DNA of 64,000 nt from Pseudomonas sp. ICMP22404 (GTDB lineage: Bacteria; Pseudomonadota; Gammaproteobacteria; Pseudomonadales; Pseudomonadaceae), in NCBI RefSeq assembly GCF_006227205.1, contig NZ_VCNG01000001.1, forward strand, positions 248,001 to 312,000, in the 5' to 3' direction. The stretch's first letter is position 1. Every line of letters begins with the position of its first letter. The position numbers and the translations under genes are program-made. The notes below the pieces were generated by a model. That model did not search any database and was not told the origin of the DNA. It saw only the letters and a program-made list of their open reading frames with translations. This document shows positions 26,103-34,813 of the stretch, piece by piece.

Positions 26103-27698
26103 ATGCCCGTACCCGATCCCTTCCGCGAGGGTCTTGCCCGCGGCTGGACCACCTACAACGCTGCGCGATTGACCCAGGACCTGACCCTGGAGGCTGATGT
26201 GGCAATCATCGGCAGCGGCGCGGGTGGCGGTACCACGGCAGAGATCCTCAGCACTGCCGGCTACAACGTGTTGCTGATCGAGGAAGGCCCTCTCAAGACC
26301 AGCAGCGACTTCAAGCTGCTCGAGGACCAGGCCTACACCAGCCTGTATCAGGAAGGCCTGGGGCGCATGAGCAAGGATGGCGCCATCACCATCCTCCAGG
26401 GCCGGGCCGTGGGTGGCACGACCTTGATCAACTGGACCTCGAGCTTCCGCACACCGGACCAGACCCTGGGTCACTGGGCGGCCGAGCACAACGTCAAAGG
26501 GCACAGTCCTGCCGAAATGGCGCCCTGGTTCGAACGAATGGAACAACGCCTGGGTGTGGCACCGTGGCTGATTCCACCGAATGCCAACAACGATGTCATC
26601 CGCAAAGGCTGTGAACGATTGGGCTATAGCTGGCACGTCATCCCACGCAACGTGCGCGGCTGCTGGAACCTGGGCTATTGCGGCATGGGCTGCCCTACCA
26701 ACGCCAAGCAGTCGATGCTGGTCACCACCATCCCGACCTTGCTCGACAAGGGCGGCGCGCTGCTTTACCTGGCGCGGGCCGAGCGCCTGACCCTCAAGAA
26801 CGATGCGGTCATCGACCTGCAATGCCTGGCCATGGACGAGCGCTGTGTGGCCCCCACCGGACGGCGCATTACCGTCAAGGCGCGCCACTACGTACTGGCC
26901 GGCGGCGGCATCAACAGCCCGGCATTGTTACTGCGCTCCGATGCACCAGATCCGCACGAACGCCTGGGCAAACGGACCTTTCTGCATCTGGTGAACATGT
27001 CGGCCGCGCAGTTCGAAGAGGTCATCAACCCGTTCTACGGCGCGCCACAGTCGATCTATTCGGATCACTTCCAATGGCAGGACGGCGCTACCGGCAAAAT
27101 GTCCTACAAGCTCGAAGTACCACCCTTGCACCCAGCCCTCGCCGCCACGCTGCTGGGCGGCTTCGGCACACAGAACGCCGCTCACATGGCGCAACTGCCC
27201 CATACCCATGCCATGCTGGCGTTGCTGCGCGACGGCTTTCACCCGGACAGCCCTGGCGGCAGTGTCGAGTTACGCAGCGATGGCACCCCGGCGCTCGACT
27301 ACCCTGTTTCACCCTACGCCTGGGACGGCTTGCGCCGCGCATTCCACAGCATGGCCGAGATCCAGTTCGCCGGCGGTGCCAAGGCAGTCATGCCGCTGCA
27401 CAGCGATGCCCGCTACGTGAAAACCCTGGCCGAAGCCCGAACCCTGATCGACGGGCTGGACCTGGCCTTGTATCGCACACGCCTGGGCAGCGCCCATGTG
27501 ATGGGCGGTTGCGCGATGGGCGAGACGCCGCAAACCGCCGTCGTCGACAGCCTCGGCCGCCATCATCAACTCAGCAACCTTTCGATCCACGACGGCTCGC
27601 TGTTCCCCACCAGCATCGGTGCCAACCCGCAATTGTCGGTGTATGGGCTGACGGCGAAACTGGCGACATTTCTGGCCGAACGTCTGAGAAACTCATGA
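26103..27698 (+). CDS. laoA: GMC-type FAD alcohol dehydrogenase LaoA
   Basis: This 531-residue glucose-methanol-choline oxidoreductase has the FAD Rossmann motif AIIGSGAGGGTTAEIL (35-49) and the second flavin segment GRAVGGTTLINWTSS. The C-terminal family motif is HDGSLFPTSIGANPQL, and a conserved GSAHVMGGCAMG carries a likely catalytic His. No signal peptide is visible. The P. aeruginosa equivalent oxidises long-chain alcohols from SDS and alkane breakdown to aldehydes, which LaoC then converts to fatty acids. It is the last gene of laoCBA. Confidence 0.88.
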   Translation: MPVPDPFREGLARGWTTYNAARLTQDLTLEADVAIIGSGAGGGTTAEILSTAGYNVLLIEEGPLKTSSDFKLLEDQAYTSLYQEGLGRMSKDGAITILQGRAVGGTTLINWTSSFRTPDQTLGHWAAEHNVKGHSPAEMAPWFERMEQRLGVAPWLIPPNANNDVIRKGCERLGYSWHVIPRNVRGCWNLGYCGMGCPTNAKQSMLVTTIPTLLDKGGALLYLARAERLTLKNDAVIDLQCLAMDERCVAPTGRRITVKARHYVLAGGGINSPALLLRSDAPDPHERLGKRTFLHLVNMSAAQFEEVINPFYGAPQSIYSDHFQWQDGATGKMSYKLEVPPLHPALAATLLGGFGTQNAAHMAQLPHTHAMLALLRDGFHPDSPGGSVELRSDGTPALDYPVSPYAWDGLRRAFHSMAEIQFAGGAKAVMPLHSDARYVKTLAEARTLIDGLDLALYRTRLGSAHVMGGCAMGETPQTAVVDSLGRHHQLSNLSIHDGSLFPTSIGANPQLSVYGLTAKLATFLAERLRNS

Positions 27699-27726
27699 AT
27701 ATCCAGATCATTCGCAGCGTCTATAG

Positions 27727-28681
<955 letters not shown>

Positions 28682-28714
28682 GCCAGAAGGTTTTGTAGCG
28701 CCAGCACCGACCTC

Positions 28715-28807
28715 ATCGCGAGCAGGCGCGCTCCCATAGGGGATCTGCCGTGTTCATACCATGTGTGCCTGGTCCAAATCCCTTGTGGGAGCGAGCCTGC
28801 TCGCGAT
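28715..28807. repeat. REP doublet, inverted pair (one degenerate arm)
   Basis: The reverse REP near 28715 has a G-for-T change (AGCAGGCGCGCTCCCAT). The forward REP at 28785-28807 is exact. It lies between the convergent fdx gene and the small hypothetical gene. Confidence 0.85.
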
Positions 28808-28827
28808 GAGGCCATCAGCACCACAAC

Positions 28828-29148
28828 TCATTCCTGCTGCTCAAACCCCTCCCCAACACACCCCAGGCACCGCACAAAGGTGGCCTTCGCCGGGTCCACC
28901 ACCAGCGCCTTCCCGGCATCACCGACCCCACCGCCCAGCGCGGTAAAGGGCAACGACACCACGAATGCCCCCGCACCGATCACGGTGGCGGCGAGCAGCA
29001 GCGGCCGGGCGATCAACAAGTCGCCGATCATGGCGAAGGCGGGCGGATTCTGGATGGTGTAGCGCGGATCGCCACTGCCGCTGTTCGCCAGGACGGGCAA
29101 CCCCAGGGTCAGCAGCAGCGTTAGAACAACAGGTCGAAGCAGTCTCAT
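28828..29148 (-). CDS. Small exported/membrane hypothetical protein
   Basis: This 106-residue protein has a signal peptide ([19 protein letters not shown], cleaved about 21). One further hydrophobic helix (about 50-70, [22 protein letters not shown]) and a short Gly-rich tail with two Cys ([10 protein letters not shown]) follow. Similar pseudomonad genes near mutM are labelled 'multidrug transporter', but at this size and with one helix that label is not supported. Function unknown. Confidence 0.7.
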   Translation of the reverse strand: MRLLRPVVLTLLLTLGLPVLANSGSGDPRYTIQNPPAFAMIGDLLIARPLLLAATVIGAGAFVVSLPFTALGGGVGDAGKALVVDPAKATFVRCLGCVGEGFEQQE

Positions 29149-29203
29149 GGGATCGATCCTTCGGCTGATCAGTATGACTACTGACTATAGACCGTAGGAC
29201 GAA

Positions 29204-30016
29204 TCAGCTTTGGCAACGTGGACACCAGACACTCGCACGCTGTCCCAGGCGAATTTCCCGCAAGCCCGTGCCGCAGACCTTACACAACTCCCCACCCCGG
29301 CCGTACACGAACAGTTCCTGCTGGAAATACCCGGGCTGGCCATCGCCACCAATGAAATCCCGCAGCGTGGTACCGCCGCGCTCGATGGCATGGGTAAGGA
29401 TGCGTTTGATCTCGACGGCCAGTTTCAGGTACCGGGCCCGGGAAATGCCACCGGCCGGCCGACGCGGGTCGATGCCGGCGGCAAACAGCGCCTCGGTCGC
29501 ATAGATATTGCCCACGCCCACCACCACCGCATTGTCCATGATGAACGGTTTGACCGCCATGGAGCGCCCACGGGAGAGCTGGAACAGGCGCTCACCGTCA
29601 AACAGATCGGTCAATGGCTCCGGTCCGAGGCGAACCAGCAATTCATGGTTGAGCGGGTCGAGGCTCCAGAGCATCGCGCCAAAGCGTCGCGGGTCGGTGT
29701 AGCGCAAGGCCAGGCCAGACTCCAGCTCGATGTCCACATGCTCGTGCCTGGCGGCAGGCATGCCCACCTCCACCAGCCGCAGGTTGCCGGACATGCCCAA
29801 GTGGCTGATCAAGGTGCCGACCTCGGCATTGATCAGCAGGTACTTGGCTCGCCGTTCCACCTGCACGATGCGCTGGCCCGAAAGCCGCACATCGAGGTCT
29901 TCCGGAATCGGCCAGCGCAGACGACGGTCGCGCACGATTACACGGCTGACCCGCTGCCCCTCAAGGTGTGGCGCGATTCCGCGGCGGGTGGTTTCGACTT
30001 CCGGCAGTTCTGGCAT
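29204..30016 (-). CDS. mutM: Formamidopyrimidine-DNA glycosylase
   Basis: This 270-residue bifunctional base-excision enzyme removes 8-oxoguanine and formamidopyrimidines and cuts the abasic strand. The N-terminus is [14 protein letters not shown] with catalytic Pro2 and Glu3. The helix-two-turn-helix region contains [17 protein letters not shown]. The C-terminal zinc finger is CKVCGTGL...WCPRC. It is full length. An HDOD gene lies 29 bases upstream in the same direction. Confidence 0.97.
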   Translation of the reverse strand: MPELPEVETTRRGIAPHLEGQRVSRVIVRDRRLRWPIPEDLDVRLSGQRIVQVERRAKYLLINAEVGTLISHLGMSGNLRLVEVGMPAARHEHVDIELESGLALRYTDPRRFGAMLWSLDPLNHELLVRLGPEPLTDLFDGERLFQLSRGRSMAVKPFIMDNAVVVGVGNIYATEALFAAGIDPRRPAGGISRARYLKLAVEIKRILTHAIERGGTTLRDFIGGDGQPGYFQQELFVYGRGGELCKVCGTGLREIRLGQRASVWCPRCQS

Positions 30017-30045
30017 GAGGCTCTCGAGTCAGGCGAACCGGGCAC

Positions 30046-30915
30046 TCAACGAGAGGCCAGGTCGCGGATTTCCTGTTTCTGGGTCTGGAAGTCGTATTCC
30101 GACAAACCGATGTAATCGAGCACCAGGGCACCGACGCAATCCCACTCATGGTCTTCGGCCTGATTGCCCAGCACCCGGTGAGACGCACAGATGTTCTCGG
30201 ACATTTTCAGGATCGCCAACAGGTTCTTCAGCGGACTGTTGTTGCGTGAAGACTCGTCGCTGAAAACCGCCAGGGCGTTGTGGTGATTGGCGATGGCCTG
30301 GCTGACGTGATCCGGCAGGCGCCAGGATTTGGAGGTGTAGTAACCGACGACGGCGTGGTTGGTATTGAACACGCGGTTTTCCGTGTCCACCACCCGGCAT
30401 TCGGCGCTCGCGTTGGCATAGGCCTCCTCGAGCACGCCCATGTAGTTGGGGAACTGCTTGAGCATCAGCGGCACGCCGCAATCGTGGAACAGCCCCAAGG
30501 CATAGGCTTCGTCGCCATTCTCCAGGCCGACCCGCTTGGCCAGGGTCAGACAAGTCATGGCCACGTCCTGGGCCGTATCCCAGAAGCGGTTCAAGGTGAC
30601 GATGGCATCGTCGTGCAACTCACCCTTGATCGACTGCGCGTTGATCAGGTTGATGATCGAACGGCTGCCCAGCAGGTTCACCGCGCGCTGGATCGAGGTG
30701 ATCTTGTTGCGCAGGCCGTAATACGGCGAGTTGACGATTTTCAGCAAGGCCCCCGAAAGCCCCGGGTCCTGGGAGATCAACTTGGCGATGGTCTCAAGGT
30801 CCGGATCGGGCATGTACTGCTCCATCTGCAGATCCACCATGATCTGCGGCTGGGGCGGCACACTGATGCCTTGCAGGGACTGTTGGATCTGTTCGGTGGA
30901 GAGCTCTTTGGACAT
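30046..30915 (-). CDS. HDOD-domain signalling protein
   Basis: This 289-residue protein consists mainly of an HDOD domain (about 15-215). It contains ISQDPGLSGALLKIVNSPYYG, RAVNLLGSRSIINLI and GLFHDCGVPLML. HDOD proteins are relatives of HD-GYP domains without phosphodiesterase activity and act as signalling scaffolds. Here the HD pair is present as FHDCG, but other catalytic ligands are not obvious. The start MSKELSTEQIQQ at 30915 has no strong ribosome binding site. It probably runs with mutM. Confidence 0.85.
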   Translation of the reverse strand: MSKELSTEQIQQSLQGISVPPQPQIMVDLQMEQYMPDPDLETIAKLISQDPGLSGALLKIVNSPYYGLRNKITSIQRAVNLLGSRSIINLINAQSIKGELHDDAIVTLNRFWDTAQDVAMTCLTLAKRVGLENGDEAYALGLFHDCGVPLMLKQFPNYMGVLEEAYANASAECRVVDTENRVFNTNHAVVGYYTSKSWRLPDHVSQAIANHHNALAVFSDESSRNNSPLKNLLAILKMSENICASHRVLGNQAEDHEWDCVGALVLDYIGLSEYDFQTQKQEIRDLASR

Positions 30916-31143
30916 GGGCACACACTCTGGGGCAGACAGGGATTCTAACCCTGAAAAACGGGTCCGACACACCGCCTGGGTAGATCGGCGAAACTTTCAT
31001 GGAGACTCAGGCCTGAATCGGCAGCGACTCCATCGAGCTTGAACTGTTTTTTTGTGCCGACGATCCGGTGCCACATATCGACCTCCAGGCCCGCCGACCA
31101 CCTCAACACGGTATACTCCCGCTCTTTTTTTCGGAGCGACGTC

Positions 31144-32340
31144 ATGTCCCTGCCCAGCCTGCGCCTCAAAGCCAACGCCGACCGTCGCCTGCGCGCCGGC
31201 CACCTGTGGGTCTACAGTAACGAAATCGATGTGGGCGCCACGCCGCTGCATGGTTTCAAGGCCGGCGACCAGGCGATCCTCGAAGCCGCTGGTGGCAAGC
31301 CGCTGGGCATCGTCGCGATGAGCCCCAACAACCTGATCTGCGCCCGCCTGCTGTCCCGTGACGCGAAGCTGCCGCTGGACAAATCCCTGTTGGTCCATCG
31401 TCTCAACGTCGCGTTGTCCCTGCGTGAGCGGCTGTTCGACAAGCCGTTCTATCGCCTGGTCTATGGCGACTCCGACCTGTTGCCGGGCCTGGTGGTCGAC
31501 CGCTTCGGCGACATCCTGGTGGTGCAGATCGCTTCCGCCACCATGGAAGCCCACAAGGATGACGTGATCGCAGCCCTGACCCAGGTGCTCAAGCCCAGCG
31601 GCATTCTGTTCAAGAACGATTCTGCGGCCCGCGACGCCGAAGGCCTGGAACGCTACGTCGACACCGTGTTCGGCCTGGTGCCGGAATGGGTTGCCCTGGA
31701 AGAGAACGGCGTGAAATTCGAAGCGCCAGTCATGGAAGGCCAGAAGACCGGCTGGTTCTACGATCACCGCATGAACCGCGCACGCCTGGCCCCCTACGCC
31801 AAGGGCAAGCGCGTACTGGACCTGTTCAGCTACATCGGCGGCTGGGGCGTACAAGCCGCGGCATTCGGCGCCAGCGAAGTCTTCTGCGTCGACGCCTCGG
31901 CCTTCGCCCTCGATGGTGTCGAACGCAACGCAGCGCTGAACGGTTTTGCCGAAAAACTGACCTGCATCGAAGGCGACGTGTTCGAAGCCCTGAAGGAACT
32001 CAAGGCCAGCGAAGAGCGTTTCGACGTGATCGTGGCCGACCCACCGGCCTTCATCAAGCGCAAGAAAGACCTCAAGAATGGTGAAGGCGCTTATCGTCGT
32101 CTCAATGAACAAGCCATGCGCCTGCTCACCAAGGACGGCATCCTGGTCAGCGCTTCGTGCTCGATGCACTTGCCTGAAGACGACCTGCAGAACATCCTGC
32201 TGACCAGTGCCCGTCACCTGGACCGCAATATTCAATTGCTTGAACGCGGCGGCCAGGGCCCGGACCATCCGGTTCACCCGGCCATCCCCGAAACCCGCTA
32301 CATCAAGAGCATCACCTGCCGGCTGTTGCCTAACAGCTAA
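31144..32340 (+). CDS. rlmI: 23S rRNA (cytosine1962-C5)-methyltransferase RlmI
   Basis: This 398-residue protein has an N-terminal PUA domain (about 1-75, LRAGHLWVYSNEI), a middle EEHEE-type domain (DLLPGLVVDRFGD, ENGVKFEAPVMEGQKTGWFYDHR) and a C-terminal Rossmann methyltransferase. The last has LDLFSYIGGWGVQAAAFGA, VDASAFAL, the catalytic region VADPPAFIKRKKDL and SASCSMHL with the nucleophilic Cys. I chose the ATG at 31144 because the upstream frame has no homology-like content. A terminator follows at 32393. Confidence 0.92.
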   Translation: MSLPSLRLKANADRRLRAGHLWVYSNEIDVGATPLHGFKAGDQAILEAAGGKPLGIVAMSPNNLICARLLSRDAKLPLDKSLLVHRLNVALSLRERLFDKPFYRLVYGDSDLLPGLVVDRFGDILVVQIASATMEAHKDDVIAALTQVLKPSGILFKNDSAARDAEGLERYVDTVFGLVPEWVALEENGVKFEAPVMEGQKTGWFYDHRMNRARLAPYAKGKRVLDLFSYIGGWGVQAAAFGASEVFCVDASAFALDGVERNAALNGFAEKLTCIEGDVFEALKELKASEERFDVIVADPPAFIKRKKDLKNGEGAYRRLNEQAMRLLTKDGILVSASCSMHLPEDDLQNILLTSARHLDRNIQLLERGGQGPDHPVHPAIPETRYIKSITCRLLPNS

Positions 32341-32392
32341 AGGATGGCCCCCGCCCCTCTGCGTCCTGCGCATCGGTAGCCAGCCAACACCC

Positions 32393-32422
32393 CAATCGCA
32401 GCTTCGGCTGCGATTGTTTTTT
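32393..32422 (+). terminator. Rho-independent terminator after rlmI
   Basis: A 10-base-pair stem (CAATCGCAGC, loop TTCG, GCTGCGATTG) is followed by TTTTTTG. It closes the rlmI transcript and separates it from the AT-rich leader of the peptide/SagB locus. Confidence 0.88.
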
Positions 32423-32619
32423 GTGTACGAAAAGTTACCGCTCATTGAAGTTAATAGCATCGCCTGCATTATTTGTAAGAAGACTCTCACATTATTACTG
32501 GAGCCTTCCTACTCAATCTCCTCTTGCCAAGCACTCATTAAAAACTATGATTGAACTGTCACTGCGCAAGTGACAACTATTAAAAACACAACACTTATTC
32601 AACGCAAAGGAGCTGCATC
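32423..32619 (+). promoter_or_regulatory. AT-rich leader with promoter-like elements and a dyad (peptide/SagB locus)
   Basis: This stretch is clearly richer in A and T than its surroundings. One promoter-like pair is TTGAAG (32445) and TTATTT (32469), 18 bases apart. A second is TTGAAC (32551-32556) followed by TATTAA (32578) or ACTATT (32576). The perfect dyad TGTCACT-N5-AGTGACA (32557-32575) fills the second spacer exactly. Such a placement suggests an operator, and the long spacer recalls MerR-type promoters, although no such regulator gene is next to it. The peptide ATG follows about 45 bases after the dyad. Confidence 0.5.
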
Positions 32620-32691
32620 ATGAAAGCAATCAATCTGGAAGCTGACAAAATCGCAAACCTGGCAGGCCTGATTGTTCCAAAGTGCCGCTAA
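32620..32691 (+). CDS. 23-residue peptide, candidate precursor of a modified peptide
   Basis: A 24-codon frame starts ATG at 32620 with AAAGGAG eight bases ahead, the strongest ribosome binding site in this locus. It ends TAA at 32689. The peptide begins MKAINLEADKIANL, a likely amphipathic helix, and ends LIVPKCR with a single Cys next to last. An in-frame stop at 32581 rules out a longer product. It precedes a SagB-type dehydrogenase, an AurF-type oxygenase and an exporter, the usual place of a RiPP precursor gene. There is no YcaO, LanB, radical SAM or PqqD partner nearby. It does not resemble PqqA (no Glu-x3-Tyr). A regulatory leader peptide is the main alternative. Confidence 0.6.
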   Translation: MKAINLEADKIANLAGLIVPKCR

Positions 32692-32718
32692 GCCAGTAAA
32701 CGCTTGAAGTAAACGATG

Positions 32719-32744
32719 GGCTGAGGAGTGCCGGCACCTCAGCC
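32719..32744 (+). promoter_or_regulatory. Hairpin between the peptide gene and sagB-like gene
   Basis: GGCTGAGG and CCTCAGCC form an 8-base-pair stem around a 10-base loop, 27 bases after the peptide stop. No U-tract follows directly, so it is more likely a partial terminator or a 3' RNA-stability element than a full stop. Such hairpins often let a precursor peptide be made in excess of its modifying enzymes. Confidence 0.5.
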
Positions 32745-32780
32745 TCATCTGGACGTTTTGCCCCAGCGGAAACCATTTGC

Positions 32781-33863
32781 ATGCATATAAATCCGTGCCT
32801 TTTCATTCTTGCGCGCCCGCCGCACCAAATTGTATGGAACTACGAGCGCCATACCCAGTTCGAACTCGACCAGCATTATTCGACACGACTGGCGCAACTT
32901 ATCGCCAACCCGCTGCAATTCGACATCAACAACTCTATCGACGCCAACTTCCTGAAGGCGGACATACTTATCGAAACACCAAGAAGACCCATTGAGTGGC
33001 GCTGGGATGAGTTGTCCAGGATATTCCACATCGGTACAAAGAATATTCCTTGTGCACAGGTTCCCAGGAATGTGAATGAATGGGCGACCGAGTACCTGCA
33101 ACATTGCAATGAAGTGCTGTCGTCACCGGCACCTCCCGCCCGGACAAGAACGTATTCCGCCGAACGGATCGTCCTGGCTCCCTGTGCGTTGATCGACATG
33201 CCGGACGTTTCACTGTCCCAGACCCTGGTCGGTCGAAGCACTTCCCGCTCATTCGACGAACGAGCCATCTCGATCGAACAGGTCGGCACGCTCCTGTACC
33301 TGAGCCTGGGCTACCTGAGCGAACGCCGGGGCGGCCAGGAGGCCACCTGTCCCGTTGCGCTGGGGGCAAGACGCAGCAGCCCTTCGGGGGGCGGCCTGAA
33401 TGCCTGCGAAGGTTACCTGTATGTGCGCAACGTGACGGGCCTGGCACCCGGCATCTACGCCTATCATCCGGACGCACATGCCCTGAGCCCGATCCGCCCC
33501 CTGCCCGATGACCCCCTGGGGAATCTGTTGTGCGGTCAGCACTTCATCAATCCCCTGCCGTTCGGGCTGCTCCTCACGTCACGCTTCGACAAGCTCTGGT
33601 GGAAATACCCGCACTCTCGCGCCTACCGGATGGCTTTCGTCGAAACCGGTCATGTGTCCCAGACCTTCCTGATGGTTGCGACTGCGTTGGGCCTCGATAC
33701 CTGGCTGACCGGCGCATTGGCCGACCGTGAAGTCGAACACCTGCTCGACCTTGAAGGCACTTGCGAGCAACCGTTGTTTTTTGTCGGCTGCGGCCATGGC
33801 GACGGGCAGGTGCACTGCAAGGAATTGATGGCGTTGATCGACCGGCAGGAGATCGTGTCATGA
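32781..33863 (+). CDS. SagB-type FMN-dependent peptide dehydrogenase
   Basis: This 360-residue protein has an N-terminal domain of about 140 residues starting HQIVWNYERHTQFELDQ, as in SagB/ThcOx proteins. A nitroreductase-fold FMN domain follows. Family marks are LVGRSTSRSFDE (149-160), SPSGGGLNACEGYLYV (200-215), a KYPHSRAYR turn and ETGHVSQTFLMVATALGLD (288-306). Relatives oxidise azolines to azoles in RiPPs, or oxidise peptide or amino-acid bonds without a YcaO partner. The ATG at 32781 has only a weak ribosome binding site. Its stop overlaps the next start (ATGA). The substrate is unknown; the upstream peptide is the obvious candidate. Confidence 0.85.
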   Translation: MHINPCLFILARPPHQIVWNYERHTQFELDQHYSTRLAQLIANPLQFDINNSIDANFLKADILIETPRRPIEWRWDELSRIFHIGTKNIPCAQVPRNVNEWATEYLQHCNEVLSSPAPPARTRTYSAERIVLAPCALIDMPDVSLSQTLVGRSTSRSFDERAISIEQVGTLLYLSLGYLSERRGGQEATCPVALGARRSSPSGGGLNACEGYLYVRNVTGLAPGIYAYHPDAHALSPIRPLPDDPLGNLLCGQHFINPLPFGLLLTSRFDKLWWKYPHSRAYRMAFVETGHVSQTFLMVATALGLDTWLTGALADREVEHLLDLEGTCEQPLFFVGCGHGDGQVHCKELMALIDRQEIVS

Positions 33864-34813
33864 CCGGCTCAGTCTCCAGCCGGGCGCCTCATTACACATT
33901 GGGCGATTGGAATCACAAGGCCGCCGTGCGCACGGGTAAAGGCGACTATCGTCTGCCGGAGAACCTGGAACAGCAGCTCCGTAGTCGAGACTGGTTTCCG
34001 TCAGCCTTCATTCCTTATACCGAACATCCGTTGATCCAGGAGGCGGGCCGCTCCATTGCCCAGCGTCTTGCGGCCAACCACCTGGTGCATTTTCTCGACT
34101 ACACCACACTGCTTGAACACCGGGTCGTCAATCGCGCCGTGGAAACCATCGTCCATGGCGAGTTGGCCTTGCCGATTCCCCAGCCGATGAAAACCGCCGC
34201 CCTGCAGCTCTATACCGATGAGGGCTACCACGCACTTTTTTCCAATGACGTGGCCGAACAGGTCGCAGCCCTCTACGGCATCAGCGACCGACCATCCCCC
34301 AGGCGTATCCAGCGCCTGCTGGGCCTGATCGATGCCGTCACCCCCGGGGATCGGCCTCTGGCGTGGTTTCTGCTGGGGTTCGTCTCCGAGACGATCATCG
34401 CCAAGGAATTACTGGCCATTACCCGCGACACTCTGGTCTGCACCGTATACCGGATGCTCAGGAGCCATCTCGAGGACGAGGCACGCCACAGCCGCTACTT
34501 CAGCGAAGTGTTCCAGTACCTGTGGTCCGCCCTGGATCCCACGCAACGCGACCTGGCCGCGAGCATGCTGCTGCAGATCATCGGCCTCTATTTCGAACCG
34601 GACCTGCCCTGGCTGAAGCGCAGCCTCGCCAGTGTCGGTTTCAACGAGCGGTCGGCCCTCCAGATCGTTGCCGATGTCCTGCTGCCGGACGCCCATGGCC
34701 GACGAGTACGCTCGGGAGCGGTGTCGACCTTCGCGGCCATGCGCAAGGCAGGGTTCTTCGACAACGAACACCACCGGCGGCTTTTCGCCCAGGCAGGGTT
34801 TATCGATGGTTGA
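33860..34813 (+). CDS. AurF-type diiron oxygenase
   Basis: This 317-residue helical protein carries all seven positions expected for the AurF diiron site at matching spacing: Glu86, Glu121 and His124 (DEGYH), Glu177, His203, Glu207 and His210 (HLEDEARH). AurF and its relatives oxidise aryl amines to nitro groups or hydroxylate amines and carbon atoms with O2. No signal peptide or membrane helix is seen. It overlaps the SagB-type gene by four bases and the exporter gene by eight, so all three are translationally coupled. The amine or carbon it oxidises is not known. Confidence 0.85.
   Translation: MTGSVSSRAPHYTLGDWNHKAAVRTGKGDYRLPENLEQQLRSRDWFPSAFIPYTEHPLIQEAGRSIAQRLAANHLVHFLDYTTLLEHRVVNRAVETIVHGELALPIPQPMKTAALQLYTDEGYHALFSNDVAEQVAALYGISDRPSPRRIQRLLGLIDAVTPGDRPLAWFLLGFVSETIIAKELLAITRDTLVCTVYRMLRSHLEDEARHSRYFSEVFQYLWSALDPTQRDLAASMLLQIIGLYFEPDLPWLKRSLASVGFNERSALQIVADVLLPDAHGRRVRSGAVSTFAAMRKAGFFDNEHHRRLFAQAGFIDG

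Noticed and set aside
28828..29148. The small protein as a multidrug transporter
   Set aside because: It has only a signal peptide and one further helix in 106 residues, too little for a transporter of that kind.
32620..32691. The 23-residue peptide as PqqA
   Set aside because: Length is similar, but the Glu-x3-Tyr pair that PqqE joins is absent (there is no Tyr at all), and no pqqBCDE gene is near.
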